NCBI RefSeq assembly: GCF_018491765.1
Contig: NZ_JABWCU010000003.1
Location: 1 to 64,000, forward strand
Length of the DNA stretch: 64,000 nt
From: Novosphingobium profundi
Lineage (GTDB): Bacteria; Pseudomonadota; Alphaproteobacteria; Sphingomonadales; Sphingomonadaceae
Reading direction: 5' to 3'
Made by a program: the position numbers and the translations under genes. The notes under the pieces were generated by a model. That model was not told the DNA's origin and made no database searches. It saw nothing but the letters and a program-made list of their open reading frames with translations. Shown one piece after another: positions 26,609 to 35,729 of the stretch (its first letter is position 1; each line of letters starts with the position of its first letter).

Positions 26609-27124
26609 ATGGGCCTAGGTCTGTTTCGGTTGGCACGGGGGAGGAGGCACGCGCCGACGGCGGCCCCGGTCTGTTTTCTGGGGGACGTGCAGGGCAAGGG
26701 AAAAGGCTATTTCCTCAACGGGCGTGGGCAATACACCCACGAGGTCGTCTGCCTCGAACGACGCCATCCCGCGCTCGCCTGTGGCGAAGGGGTGGGGCGG
26801 GTTCTTGTCGGTGGTTCGGGCCTGGGGGAAGGGCCCGGCGTGCTGGGGCGCGATTTTCTCGCCCGGCTTGTCGAGACGCGGGGCGACAGCCTCTGCCGCA
26901 ACCGGATCGCCGTTCATATCGCGGGCGACTGTATCGGCTATCTGCCTCCCAGCCTCTCGACGATCTACGCCGAATGGGCCGAGGACTGGCGCCTGATCGA
27001 CACCCTGATCCTGTGCCGGGCGCGGGTCATGATCCGAACGCGTCCCGCTTGCCGCGCCAAGGCGACGGCGCAAGTCATGCTCGACATCGCCCGCCCGTTC
27101 CAGTTGCGCGCGTTCGGCAGCTGA
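26609..27124 (+). CDS. Hypothetical protein downstream of Anbu, weak HIRAN-like pattern
   Basis: A 171-residue protein I do not recognise firmly. AAGGGG at 8 nt favours this start over a Met 6 codons upstream. The first half is basic with FLGDVQGKGKGYFLNGRGQYTHEVVCLE; the second half has RNRIAVHIAGDCIGYLPPSLSTIYAEW, which resembles the NAVAVYxxGxxVGYL core of HIRAN-type domains, and a closing VMLDIARPFQLRA strand. It follows Anbu on the same strand after 123 nt and converges with the extensin-family gene. It could be an Anbu accessory or unrelated. Confidence 0.6.
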   Translation: MGLGLFRLARGRRHAPTAAPVCFLGDVQGKGKGYFLNGRGQYTHEVVCLERRHPALACGEGVGRVLVGGSGLGEGPGVLGRDFLARLVETRGDSLCRNRIAVHIAGDCIGYLPPSLSTIYAEWAEDWRLIDTLILCRARVMIRTRPACRAKATAQVMLDIARPFQLRAFGS

Positions 27125-27153
27125 CCCGGACCTTCTGGCCGCAGCCCGAGCGA

Positions 27154-27819
27154 TCAGCGGCAGTAGCTGCCGCCGCTCGCCTCGAGATGGAAGTGGTTGG
27201 TGTGGGCCGAATTGTAGTCGGGGCCGAGCACCATTCCGAAGCGCTTGCAGGCACTTTCGTGCACAACGCGCAGGAAGCGCTTCTCGGCCGGGGTACCGCC
27301 GTTCCAGTCGTTGAGGACGGTTATCCGGCGTCCGTCGTCGAGCACGAAACCCGAGACATCGATGGCGTTTGCGGTCGCGTGGCCCGAGCGCTTGCTGGTG
27401 CCGGCCACGTTGCGGCAGTTGTAACTGCCGAAGGTCTCGATCCGTGCGATCCGGCTGCCGAGGATCTGCTCGGCGGCGCGGTCGACCCCGAAACGCGCCC
27501 AGCCGGCGAAGCCGGTCGCCATCGAGCAGGTGACGGGGCCTAGGTTGGTAAGGCCGAGCGAGGCGGTGTCGCTGGCCAGGCTGGAAAGGCGCACCGCATT
27601 CACATTCGAGCAGCCATTGCCGAAATACTGGTCGGGCAGGGGCTGGTAGCTCACGTGTTGGGCGCTCAGCGAACTGAGGCACTGGCCATAGGCAGGACTG
27701 GTGCTGAACGTGCGCGTCGCCTCGTGCGCGGTCTTGCGCGTGGGCGCCGGCGCTTGCGGGCTGCCGATGCAGGCGCTGAGCGTCGCCACGAGAGGCAGGA
27801 TGAGCAGATGTCTGCGCAT
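27154..27819 (-). CDS. Extensin-family lipoprotein (D-Ala-D-Ala carboxypeptidase-like fold)
   Basis: A 221-residue exported lipoprotein; the signal ends TLSAC. The C-terminal domain is the Extensin_C family (PF06904), common in alphaproteobacteria and named after plant proteins although unrelated in role. It carries a VanY/peptidase M15-like metal set: HATANAIDVSGF (His and Asp) and HTNHFHLE. It probably acts on peptidoglycan peptides or is a wall-associated metalloprotein. The start at Met before RRHLLILPL gives a proper signal peptide; six upstream codons are possible. It is convergent with the gene behind Anbu. Confidence 0.82.
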   Translation of the reverse strand: MRRHLLILPLVATLSACIGSPQAPAPTRKTAHEATRTFSTSPAYGQCLSSLSAQHVSYQPLPDQYFGNGCSNVNAVRLSSLASDTASLGLTNLGPVTCSMATGFAGWARFGVDRAAEQILGSRIARIETFGSYNCRNVAGTSKRSGHATANAIDVSGFVLDDGRRITVLNDWNGGTPAEKRFLRVVHESACKRFGMVLGPDYNSAHTNHFHLEASGGSYCR

Positions 27820-27942
27820 GGCCGCAGGGTATCGCATCGAGGTGGTTAACGCGAGGTTACTTCGTGTCTGGGAAAATCATGAAAATCAGCCCCTTGGTAT
27901 TCGGTTCGTCCGGATGAACTTTCGTCCGGGCGCGGGAATCGT

Positions 27943-27970
27943 TTGACAAGATCGCCAGACCAACTAGATG
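27943..27970 (+). promoter_or_regulatory. Candidate sigma-70 promoter of serC-serA
   Basis: TTGACA (27943-27948), a 16-nt spacer, then TAGATG (27965-27970). It lies about 58 nt before the serC start, which has GAGGAGAG just upstream. Confidence 0.55.
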
Positions 27971-28027
27971 CGGCTGCGGGCCACGCGGTCCCAACGCCGC
28001 GCGTGCTCTCTGTGAGGAGAGTCTTAA

Positions 28028-29161
<1,134 letters not shown>

Positions 29162-29173
29162 TTTTGTCGCTGT

Positions 29174-29204
29174 GTCCCGGCCCTCCGTGCCGGGACCGCT
29201 TTTC
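29174..29204 (+). terminator. Hairpin in the serC-serA gap
   Basis: GTCCCGGC pairs with GCCGGGAC around a 7-nt loop, followed by CGCTTTT. It has terminator or attenuator shape and may lower serA expression relative to serC. Confidence 0.6.
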
Positions 29205-29287
29205 CGCAGGCACTGCACGATGCGGCCTGTGTTCCCTGCCAGCCGTCCGCTTCAGGACGCGCGGGACGACGACAAGGAATTTGTAAA

Positions 29288-30874
29288 ATGACCAAGCCCA
29301 AGGTTCTCATTTCCGACAAGATGGACCCCAACGCCGCGCGTATCTTCGAAGAGAACGGCTGCGACGTCGACGTCATCACCGGGGAAACCCCCGAGCAGCT
29401 GATTGCCCGCATCGGCGAATACGATGGCCTTGCCATCCGTTCCTCGACCAAGGTCACCAAGGAAATCCTCGACGCCGCGACCAACCTCAAGGTCATCGGC
29501 CGCGCCGGCATCGGCGTCGACAACGTCGACATCCCCTACGCTTCGGGCAAGGGCGTGGTCGTGATGAACACCCCGTTCGGCAACTCGATCACCACCGCCG
29601 AGCACGCCATCGCGATGATGTTCGCGCTGGCCCGCCAGATCCCCGAAGCCAACGCGCAGACCAAGGAAGGCAAGTGGCCGAAGAACGCCTTCATGGGCGT
29701 CGAAGTCACCGGCAAGACGCTCGGCCTCATCGGTGCGGGCAACATCGGCTCGATCGTCGCCAGCCGTGCGCTCGGCCTCAAGATGAAGGTCGTCGCCTAC
29801 GATCCGTTCCTGACGCCCGAGCGCGCCGTGGAAATGGGCGTGGAGAAGGCCGACCTCGACACGCTGCTTGCCAAGGCCGACTTCATCACGTTGCACACGC
29901 CGCTGACCGAGCAGACCCGCAACATTCTCTCGGAAGACAACCTGGCCAAGACCAAGAAGGGCGTGCGCATCGTCAACTGCGCGCGTGGCGGCCTGATCGA
30001 CGAGCACGCGCTCAAGACCCTGCTCGACAGCGGCCATGTTGCCGGTGCCGCGCTCGACGTGTTCCAGACCGAGCCTGCCAAGGAATCGCCGCTGTTCGAG
30101 TGCGCGAACTTCATCTGCACTCCGCACCTGGGCGCCTCGACCACCGAAGCGCAAGTCAACGTGGCTCTGCAGGTTGCCGAGCAGCTCTCGGATTACCTCG
30201 TCAACGGCGGCGTCACCAACGCGCTCAACATGCCCAGCCTCTCGGCCGAGGAAGCGCCCAAGCTCAAGCCCTACATGAAGCTCGCCGAACAGCTCGGCAG
30301 CCTCGTCGGCCAGCTGACCCGCGATTCGGTTCCCCGTATCTCGATCCACACCGAGGGCGCGGCGGCCGAGCTCAACATGAAGCCGATGGTCGCGGCGGTT
30401 CTCGCCGGGTTCCTGCGCGTCCAGTCGGACTCGGTGAACATGGTCAACGCCCCCTACCTCGCCAAGGAGCGCGGCCTGGAAGTGCGTGAAGTGAAGACCG
30501 AGCGCGAAGGCAACTACCACACGCTGCTGCGCGTTTCGGTCAAGACCGATGCGGGCGAGCGTTCGGTTGCCGGCACGCTGTTCAACAACACCGACCCGCG
30601 TCTCATCGAGCTGTTCGGCATCAAGGTCGAGGCCGAGCTCACCGGCGACATGATGTACATCGTCAACGAGGACGCGCCGGGCTTCATCGGCCGCATCGGC
30701 ACGCTGCTCGGTGAAAACGGCATCAACATCGGCACCTTCAATCTGGGGCGCCGCGAGACCGGCGGCGAAGCCGTGCTGCTGCTCTCGGTCGACAGCGCGG
30801 TTCCCGAAGACGTGCTCAAGGCCGCCGAAGGCCTGCCGGGCGTGAAGCTGGTCAAGGCGCTCAAGTTCGTCTGA
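29288..30874 (+). CDS. serA: D-3-phosphoglycerate dehydrogenase
   Basis: A 528-residue enzyme catalysing the first committed step of serine synthesis, 3-phosphoglycerate to 3-phosphohydroxypyruvate with NAD. It has a substrate domain, the Rossmann domain with GLIGAGNIGSIVASR, the catalytic Arg/Glu/His set (VNCARGGLIDE, then FICTPHLGAST), an intervening domain (about residues 320-450) and a C-terminal ACT domain (MMYIVNEDAPGFIGRIGTLLGENGINI) for serine feedback. The length matches the long type I form. It is 126 nt after serC behind a hairpin. Confidence 0.97.
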   Translation: MTKPKVLISDKMDPNAARIFEENGCDVDVITGETPEQLIARIGEYDGLAIRSSTKVTKEILDAATNLKVIGRAGIGVDNVDIPYASGKGVVVMNTPFGNSITTAEHAIAMMFALARQIPEANAQTKEGKWPKNAFMGVEVTGKTLGLIGAGNIGSIVASRALGLKMKVVAYDPFLTPERAVEMGVEKADLDTLLAKADFITLHTPLTEQTRNILSEDNLAKTKKGVRIVNCARGGLIDEHALKTLLDSGHVAGAALDVFQTEPAKESPLFECANFICTPHLGASTTEAQVNVALQVAEQLSDYLVNGGVTNALNMPSLSAEEAPKLKPYMKLAEQLGSLVGQLTRDSVPRISIHTEGAAAELNMKPMVAAVLAGFLRVQSDSVNMVNAPYLAKERGLEVREVKTEREGNYHTLLRVSVKTDAGERSVAGTLFNNTDPRLIELFGIKVEAELTGDMMYIVNEDAPGFIGRIGTLLGENGINIGTFNLGRRETGGEAVLLLSVDSAVPEDVLKAAEGLPGVKLVKALKFV

Positions 30875-30916
30875 CCTGCGTGCGGCGCTGACGCCGCACG
30901 AGCCTAAACGACAGGA

Positions 30917-30947
30917 AGGGGCGTGCCTGCGACGGGCGCGCCCCTTT
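30917..30947 (+). terminator. Terminator of the serC-serA unit
   Basis: AAGGGGCG and CGCCCCTT arms enclose a GC-rich loop, followed by TCGC; a second small stem GTGCGGCG/CGCCGCAC precedes it at about 30,880. Confidence 0.6.
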
Positions 30948-30996
30948 CGCGTATGTTGCACGGGAGCAAGGGCCGGCTCGCAACGTTGCAACCTCG

Positions 30997-31770
30997 ATGA
31001 AACGCGTTGCAATACCTGCGCAATCGTTGCGTGTGACCACTCGCCCCATGGTTTGGGTCCGAGCAATGCAGGCAGGCAAGTCCGGTCTGAACAAGGTGAT
31101 CGCCTCTTCGCTGGGCGTCCGGCTGGTCAGCGACGTGCCCGAGCGCATGGCGCGCTGGCCGGGCCCGACGCCGATCGACGCCAAACGTCGCCGCATGATC
31201 GAGGCGATCCGGGAGCGCGGGATCCTCTTCATCCACGTACCCAAGAACGCGGGAACATCGATCTGCGAAACCCTGTATGGGCTTCAGGTCAAGCACAGCA
31301 CGGTTGACTATTACCGCCAGGTTGCGCCCGACGTGCTTGCGCTTCCCAGCTTTGCGATCCTGCGCGATCCGGTCGAACGCTTCGTTTCGGCCTTCCATTA
31401 CGCCAGTGCCGGCGGCACGCGCGACCGGCAGGTCGCAACGCCGTTCCGCGCGCGCTACGCCCGTTTCGAAAGCTTCGACTGCGCTATCCGGCACATGGAA
31501 AAGTGCCGTGATCTCTTCGCGATGGACCATATGTTCCGACCCCAGTCCTGGTACGTGACGAAAGGGTGCGGTACGCTCGGGGTCGACCATCTTATCTGCT
31601 ACGACCAGATCGACCGTATCCGCGAGTACGCTGGCCTCGAGACGATTCAGGAGGTTCCTTGCCTCAACAGCGGGCGCAGGGCAAAAGTCGAACTGACCGC
31701 GCGCCAGAAGGCGTTCGTGCGCGATTTCTACCGCGACGACTACGCGTTGATCGCGGCGACGCGCAACTGA
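30997..31770 (+). CDS. Sulfotransferase family protein
   Basis: A 257-residue protein of the sulfotransferase 2 family, which transfers sulfate from PAPS to glycans or other acceptors. The 5'-phosphosulfate loop is visible as FIHVPKNAGTSI and the 3'-phosphate motif as FAILRDPVERFVSAFHYA. The region in between (YGLQVKHSTVDYYRQ) matches the acceptor-side helix. The ATG at 30997 is taken; Met codons at 31048 and 31066 are alternatives and no strong ribosome site decides. No PAPS synthesis or capsule genes are adjacent. The acceptor is unknown. Confidence 0.8.
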   Translation: MKRVAIPAQSLRVTTRPMVWVRAMQAGKSGLNKVIASSLGVRLVSDVPERMARWPGPTPIDAKRRRMIEAIRERGILFIHVPKNAGTSICETLYGLQVKHSTVDYYRQVAPDVLALPSFAILRDPVERFVSAFHYASAGGTRDRQVATPFRARYARFESFDCAIRHMEKCRDLFAMDHMFRPQSWYVTKGCGTLGVDHLICYDQIDRIREYAGLETIQEVPCLNSGRRAKVELTARQKAFVRDFYRDDYALIAATRN

Positions 31771-31964
31771 AACGGGGCAAGGCGGCCCTCGCGCGAACAG
31801 AATTGCGCAGCGTGGGCTCTTGGCTTGCTGAATCCGCCTTGCTGGCCCTATAGGCTCGACCCGAACAAGGGCGTGGCCGCTTCCGGCCCGCGCCCGGCGC
31901 CGTGAAACGGAACGGGCGTGAATGCCTCTTTCCGGATCGGCCAGTGGAGTTTGGAAACGTTCAG

Positions 31965-33089
31965 ATGCAGGATACCGACCGCGACCTGTTGCCCGAAGGC
32001 CTTGGTGACCGACTGCCCGCGCAGGCACAGGCTGCCCAGCACGTGCGGCGCGTGGGCCACGACGTCCTGGCGGGCCACGGCTACGCGCGGGTCGAGCCGC
32101 CCCTGCTCGAATTCGAGAAGTCGCTCGCCAGCCGGATGGCGGGGGTCCAGGTGCGGCGCATGTTCCGCTTCGTCGATCCTGCCTCGCTGCGGCTCCTGGC
32201 ACTGCGCTCGGACATGACCGCGCAAGTCGCGCGCATGGCCGCCACCAGCCTTTCCAACGCGCCGCGGCCGCTGCGCCTGTCCTATTCGGGGTCGGTGAGC
32301 ACGATCAAGGGTGATGGGCTCGATCCCGCGCGCGAACGCCTCCAGATCGGTGCCGAACTCATCGGTACCGACACCGTGGCCGCGGCGGCCGAGATCGTCG
32401 AACTTGCCATCGAGACACTGGCGACGGCGGGGGCCACGGGCATTTCGGTGGATTTCACGCTGCCCGACCTCGTCGACACGTTGAGCGCGGGGCCGCTGCC
32501 ACTGCCCTCGGCGAAGATTGGCCAGGTGCGCGAAATGCTCGACGCCAAGGACGCGGGCGGTCTCGTCGATGCGGGCGGCGAGGGCTATCTGCCGCTGCTC
32601 TACGCGGTGGGGCCGTTCGAAAGCGCGATAGAGCGTCTCGCCGACTTCGACGCAGGCGGTGTTCTTGCCGGCCGGATCGAGGGGCTTCGCGCCATCGCCG
32701 GACGCGTTGCGGGCAAGGCGCGCCTCACGCTCGACCCCTCCGAGCGGCATGGCTTCGAATACCAGTCCTGGTTCGGCTTCACGATCTACGCCGAGGGCCT
32801 CTCGGGGAGCCTGGGCCGTGGCGGTACCTACCAGATCCTGGGTCAGGCTGGCGAAGAGCCTGAGGCCGCAACCGGCTTCTCGCTCTATCCCGAGCCGTTG
32901 ATCGAGGCACTCGCCGCGCGCTCGCAGGAGCCCAAGCGCCTGTTCCTCCCGCTCGGCCACGACCCGCGCATCGCCGCCCAGCAGCGCGCGGTGGGCTGGA
33001 TCACGCTGGCCGCGCTCTCGGATGCGGACGATGGCAAGGCGCTCGGGTGCAGCCATGTCTTGCAAGGAGCCGAAGCCGTCCCGCTTTGA
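31965..33089 (+). CDS. hisZ: ATP phosphoribosyltransferase regulatory subunit
   Basis: A 374-residue HisRS-like protein without tRNA charging function that activates the short form of HisG in histidine synthesis. It begins RDLLPEGLGDRLP, followed by YARVEPPLLEFE, the class II synthetase motif RFVDPASLRLLALRSDMTAQVAR and a C-terminal SGSLGRGGTYQILG segment. It retains the catalytic fold but lacks the anticodon-binding domain, as is usual. The Met before QDTDRDLL was chosen; the upstream 21 codons show no similarity. It lies before purA, a common alphaproteobacterial order. Confidence 0.92.
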   Translation: MQDTDRDLLPEGLGDRLPAQAQAAQHVRRVGHDVLAGHGYARVEPPLLEFEKSLASRMAGVQVRRMFRFVDPASLRLLALRSDMTAQVARMAATSLSNAPRPLRLSYSGSVSTIKGDGLDPARERLQIGAELIGTDTVAAAAEIVELAIETLATAGATGISVDFTLPDLVDTLSAGPLPLPSAKIGQVREMLDAKDAGGLVDAGGEGYLPLLYAVGPFESAIERLADFDAGGVLAGRIEGLRAIAGRVAGKARLTLDPSERHGFEYQSWFGFTIYAEGLSGSLGRGGTYQILGQAGEEPEAATGFSLYPEPLIEALAARSQEPKRLFLPLGHDPRIAAQQRAVGWITLAALSDADDGKALGCSHVLQGAEAVPL

Positions 33090-33287
33090 GCGGGAGGCGC
33101 CGGGGTGATTCGCGCCGGTGCGAGGGGGCAAGACGCAGCACCTGACGCATTTACGGCAATACAATCGCACGGGGGATGGGTTTCGTGGCAATTCTATTGC
33201 AGATAGTGGCCCGCGAACCTTGCTCTGGAGGGCGCCTTGGCTTAGGGCGCGCGACGGTACTTCAATCAGCAGTGAAAGCGTGAAGCG

Positions 33288-34577
33288 TTGGCAAACGTAA
33301 CGGTGATCGGCGCCCAGTGGGGCGATGAGGGCAAAGGCAAGATCGTGGACTGGCTGGCTAGCCGGGCCGATGCGGTCGTGCGTTTCCAGGGCGGCCACAA
33401 CGCTGGGCACACGCTCGTCGTGGGCGAGCAGGTCTACAAGCTGTCGCTGCTGCCTTCGGGCATCGTCACCGGCACGCTGTCGATCATCGGCAACGGCGTG
33501 GTGCTCGATCCCTGGCACCTCAAGTCCGAAGTCGAGAAGCTGCGCGGCCAGGGCGTCGAGATCAACGCGGACAACTTCGCGATCGCCGACAACTGCCCGC
33601 TGATCCTTCCCGTCCACCGCGAGCTCGATGGCCTGCGCGAAGCGGCCGCTGGCGCGGGCAAGATCGGCACCACCGGCCGCGGCATTGGCCCGGCCTACGA
33701 GGACAAGGTCGGCCGCCGCGCGATCCGCGTCTGCGACCTCGCGCATCTCGACGCGCTCGAGCCGCAGCTTGATCGTCTTTGCGCGCACCACGACGCACTG
33801 CGCGCCGGTTTCGGCCAGCCGCCGATCGACCGCGAGGCGCTGCTGAACGAACTGCGCGAGATCGCGCCGTTCGTGCTCCAGTTCGCCGGGCCGACCTGGC
33901 GCCGTCTCAACAAGGTGAAGAAGGCAGGGGCCCGTATCCTGTTCGAGGGCGCACAGGGCGTGCTGCTCGACGTCGATCACGGCACTTATCCTTTCGTCAC
34001 CAGCTCCAACACCGTTTCGGGCACCGCGGCGAGCGGGTCGGGTCTCGGCCCTTCGGCGACCGGCTTCGTGCTGGGCATCGTCAAGGCCTACACCACGCGC
34101 GTCGGCTCGGGCCCGTTCCCGACCGAGCTTGAGGACGAGACCGGCCAGCGGCTGGGCGAGCGCGGCCATGAATTCGGCACCGTCACCGGTCGCAAGCGCC
34201 GCTGCGGCTGGTTCGACGCGGTGCTCACCCGCCAGTCCTGCGCCATTTCGGGCGTGACGGGCATCGCGCTGACCAAGCTCGACGTGCTCGACGGCTTCGA
34301 GAAGGTGAAGATCTGCACCGGCTACCGCCTCAATGGCAAGGTGCTCGACTACTTCCCGAGCCACGCCGCCGACCAGGCCGGTGTCGAGCCGATCTATGAG
34401 GAAATGGACGGCTGGCAGGGCACTACCGCGGGCGCGCGCTCGTGGGCGGACCTGCCTGCGCAGGCGATCAAGTACATCCAGCGCGTGCAGGAACTGATCG
34501 AGACGCCGGTTGCGCTGGTCTCGACCAGCCCCGAACGTGAAGACACGATCCTCGTGCGCGATCCTTTCGCGGACTGA
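33288..34577 (+). CDS. purA: Adenylosuccinate synthetase
   Basis: A 429-residue enzyme joining aspartate to IMP with GTP in AMP synthesis. It begins [21 protein letters not shown], the strongly conserved start, and shows [20 protein letters not shown] and [14 protein letters not shown]. Translation must start at TTG because no in-frame ATG or GTG lies upstream and the family N-terminus begins exactly here. The upstream site is weak (GTGAAAG). About 200 nt separate it from hisZ, so it may have its own promoter. Confidence 0.97.
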   Translation: MANVTVIGAQWGDEGKGKIVDWLASRADAVVRFQGGHNAGHTLVVGEQVYKLSLLPSGIVTGTLSIIGNGVVLDPWHLKSEVEKLRGQGVEINADNFAIADNCPLILPVHRELDGLREAAAGAGKIGTTGRGIGPAYEDKVGRRAIRVCDLAHLDALEPQLDRLCAHHDALRAGFGQPPIDREALLNELREIAPFVLQFAGPTWRRLNKVKKAGARILFEGAQGVLLDVDHGTYPFVTSSNTVSGTAASGSGLGPSATGFVLGIVKAYTTRVGSGPFPTELEDETGQRLGERGHEFGTVTGRKRRCGWFDAVLTRQSCAISGVTGIALTKLDVLDGFEKVKICTGYRLNGKVLDYFPSHAADQAGVEPIYEEMDGWQGTTAGARSWADLPAQAIKYIQRVQELIETPVALVSTSPEREDTILVRDPFAD

Positions 34578-34649
34578 TCACAACCGGGTGCTTGGCGGTC
34601 CGTGCGCTTACGCACTGGCGAGCCGGTTCGTAGCTGATAGGATCGGGAC

Positions 34650-35168
34650 ATGCCTGGGCGTGTTCCGATCCTTCCGATTCTGGCGGCTGGCCTGCTGACG
34701 GGACCGGCTATGTCGCAGGCTCCCACCGATCTGCCCGCAGTCGATTATCTGCGCGTCGAGAAAGCGGCGCGGCGGCTTGAACTCTGGCAGGGCGTGCCGG
34801 GCGAGGGCGGGCACCGCGTCCGGGTCATCGAGGGTATCCAGCTCGGCGACGCGCCGGTTGGCCCCAAGCGTTTCGAAGGCGATGAGCGGACCCCCGAGGG
34901 CCGCTACGTGATCGATTGGGGCAATCCCCGCTCTGCCTACAATCTTTCGCTGCACATCTCCTATCCCAACGCCGAGGATCGCGCCTATGCACGGGCGCAA
35001 GGCCGCTCGGCAGGCGGCATGATCATGATCCACGGACAGCCCAACGACCGGGCTGGGGGGCGTGTACCGGGCGACTGGACCGACGGCTGTATCGCGGTCT
35101 CGAACGCCGAGATCGAATTCCTCTGGCAGGTGGTGGGCGACGGGACGCCGATCGAGATCGTGCCCTAG
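34650..35168 (+). CDS. L,D-transpeptidase (YkuD domain)
   Basis: A 172-residue exported enzyme with a signal peptide (residues 1-22, cut after AMSQA). The YkuD domain carries His128 (MIMIHGQ) and the catalytic Cys147 in WTDGCIAVSN, so it probably makes 3-3 peptidoglycan crosslinks or links proteins to the wall. The small YafK-like layout, with RLELWQ, RVIEGIQLGDAPVGPKRFEGDERTPEG, fits the murein L,D-transpeptidase group. It has its own gene just before the MarR operon, with no clear link to efflux. Confidence 0.88.
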   Translation: MPGRVPILPILAAGLLTGPAMSQAPTDLPAVDYLRVEKAARRLELWQGVPGEGGHRVRVIEGIQLGDAPVGPKRFEGDERTPEGRYVIDWGNPRSAYNLSLHISYPNAEDRAYARAQGRSAGGMIMIHGQPNDRAGGRVPGDWTDGCIAVSNAEIEFLWQVVGDGTPIEIVP

Positions 35169-35251
35169 CGAGCTCAGGAAGGCATGCGGCTCGATTGCAT
35201 AAAGCGGCATCAACAAGCACCAAATTGCACCGCGTGCACGATTGCCAAAAA

Positions 35252-35269
35252 TAGTTAGATGCCTAACTA
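35252..35269. promoter_or_regulatory. Palindromic MarR operator candidate
   Basis: A perfect 7-bp inverted repeat TAGTTAG-ATGC-CTAACTA ends 7 nt before the MarR start codon. Its size and spacing fit a MarR dimer site, and the position would block transcription or translation initiation of the operon. Confidence 0.6.
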
Positions 35270-35276
35270 AGCGCTC

Positions 35277-35729
35277 ATGCCGAACCGCGAAACACTTTCC
35301 GCCGCTTTGCCGGCGCATGTCATGACCTTGGGTCGGATCTGGCGCCAGCTGGCGGACCGTGTGCTGGCCTCGCTCGAGATTTCGAACTCGACGGGCTATG
35401 CACTGCTCCACCTCGAGCGCCTCGGCCTGGGGGCGCGCCAGTCGGATCTTGCGCGTGAAATCGGCATTACCGAGGCCTCGCTCGTACGCACCTTGCAGCA
35501 ACTCGAACGCGCCGAACTGGTCGAGCGCGAGGCCGATCCCGACGACGGCCGCGCCAAACGTTTGCTGCTTACGCCGGAAGGGGCGCGCCTGGCGCGCCGG
35601 ATAGATGCCAGGTTGATGGAATTGCGCGCAGAATTGCTCGAGGGTATCAGTGATGATGAACTCGGGGCAGTGGTGCGCGTTCTCGAGCGCGTATCGGCCC
35701 GCATAACCGAGAGGCGGGGGCGAGCGTGA
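35277..35729 (+). CDS. MarR-family transcriptional regulator of the efflux operon
   Basis: A 150-residue winged-helix regulator. The DNA-binding region reads NSTGYALLHLERLGLGARQSDLAREIGITEASLVRTLQQLERAELVEREADPDDGRAKRL, typical of MarR, with dimerisation helices at both ends. It probably represses the downstream efflux genes and releases on binding a phenolic or other inducer. A perfect palindrome directly upstream suggests autoregulation. Its TGA overlaps the GTG of the next gene, so the operon is translationally coupled. Confidence 0.9.
   Translation: MPNRETLSAALPAHVMTLGRIWRQLADRVLASLEISNSTGYALLHLERLGLGARQSDLAREIGITEASLVRTLQQLERAELVEREADPDDGRAKRLLLTPEGARLARRIDARLMELRAELLEGISDDELGAVVRVLERVSARITERRGRA

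Noticed and set aside
27820..28027. A metabolite riboswitch before serC
   Set aside because: Only an ordinary promoter and ribosome site are visible. No known aptamer core was recognised.
31848..34364. An 838-codon minus-strand frame
   Set aside because: It is antisense to hisZ and purA. Composition is typical of GC shadow frames.
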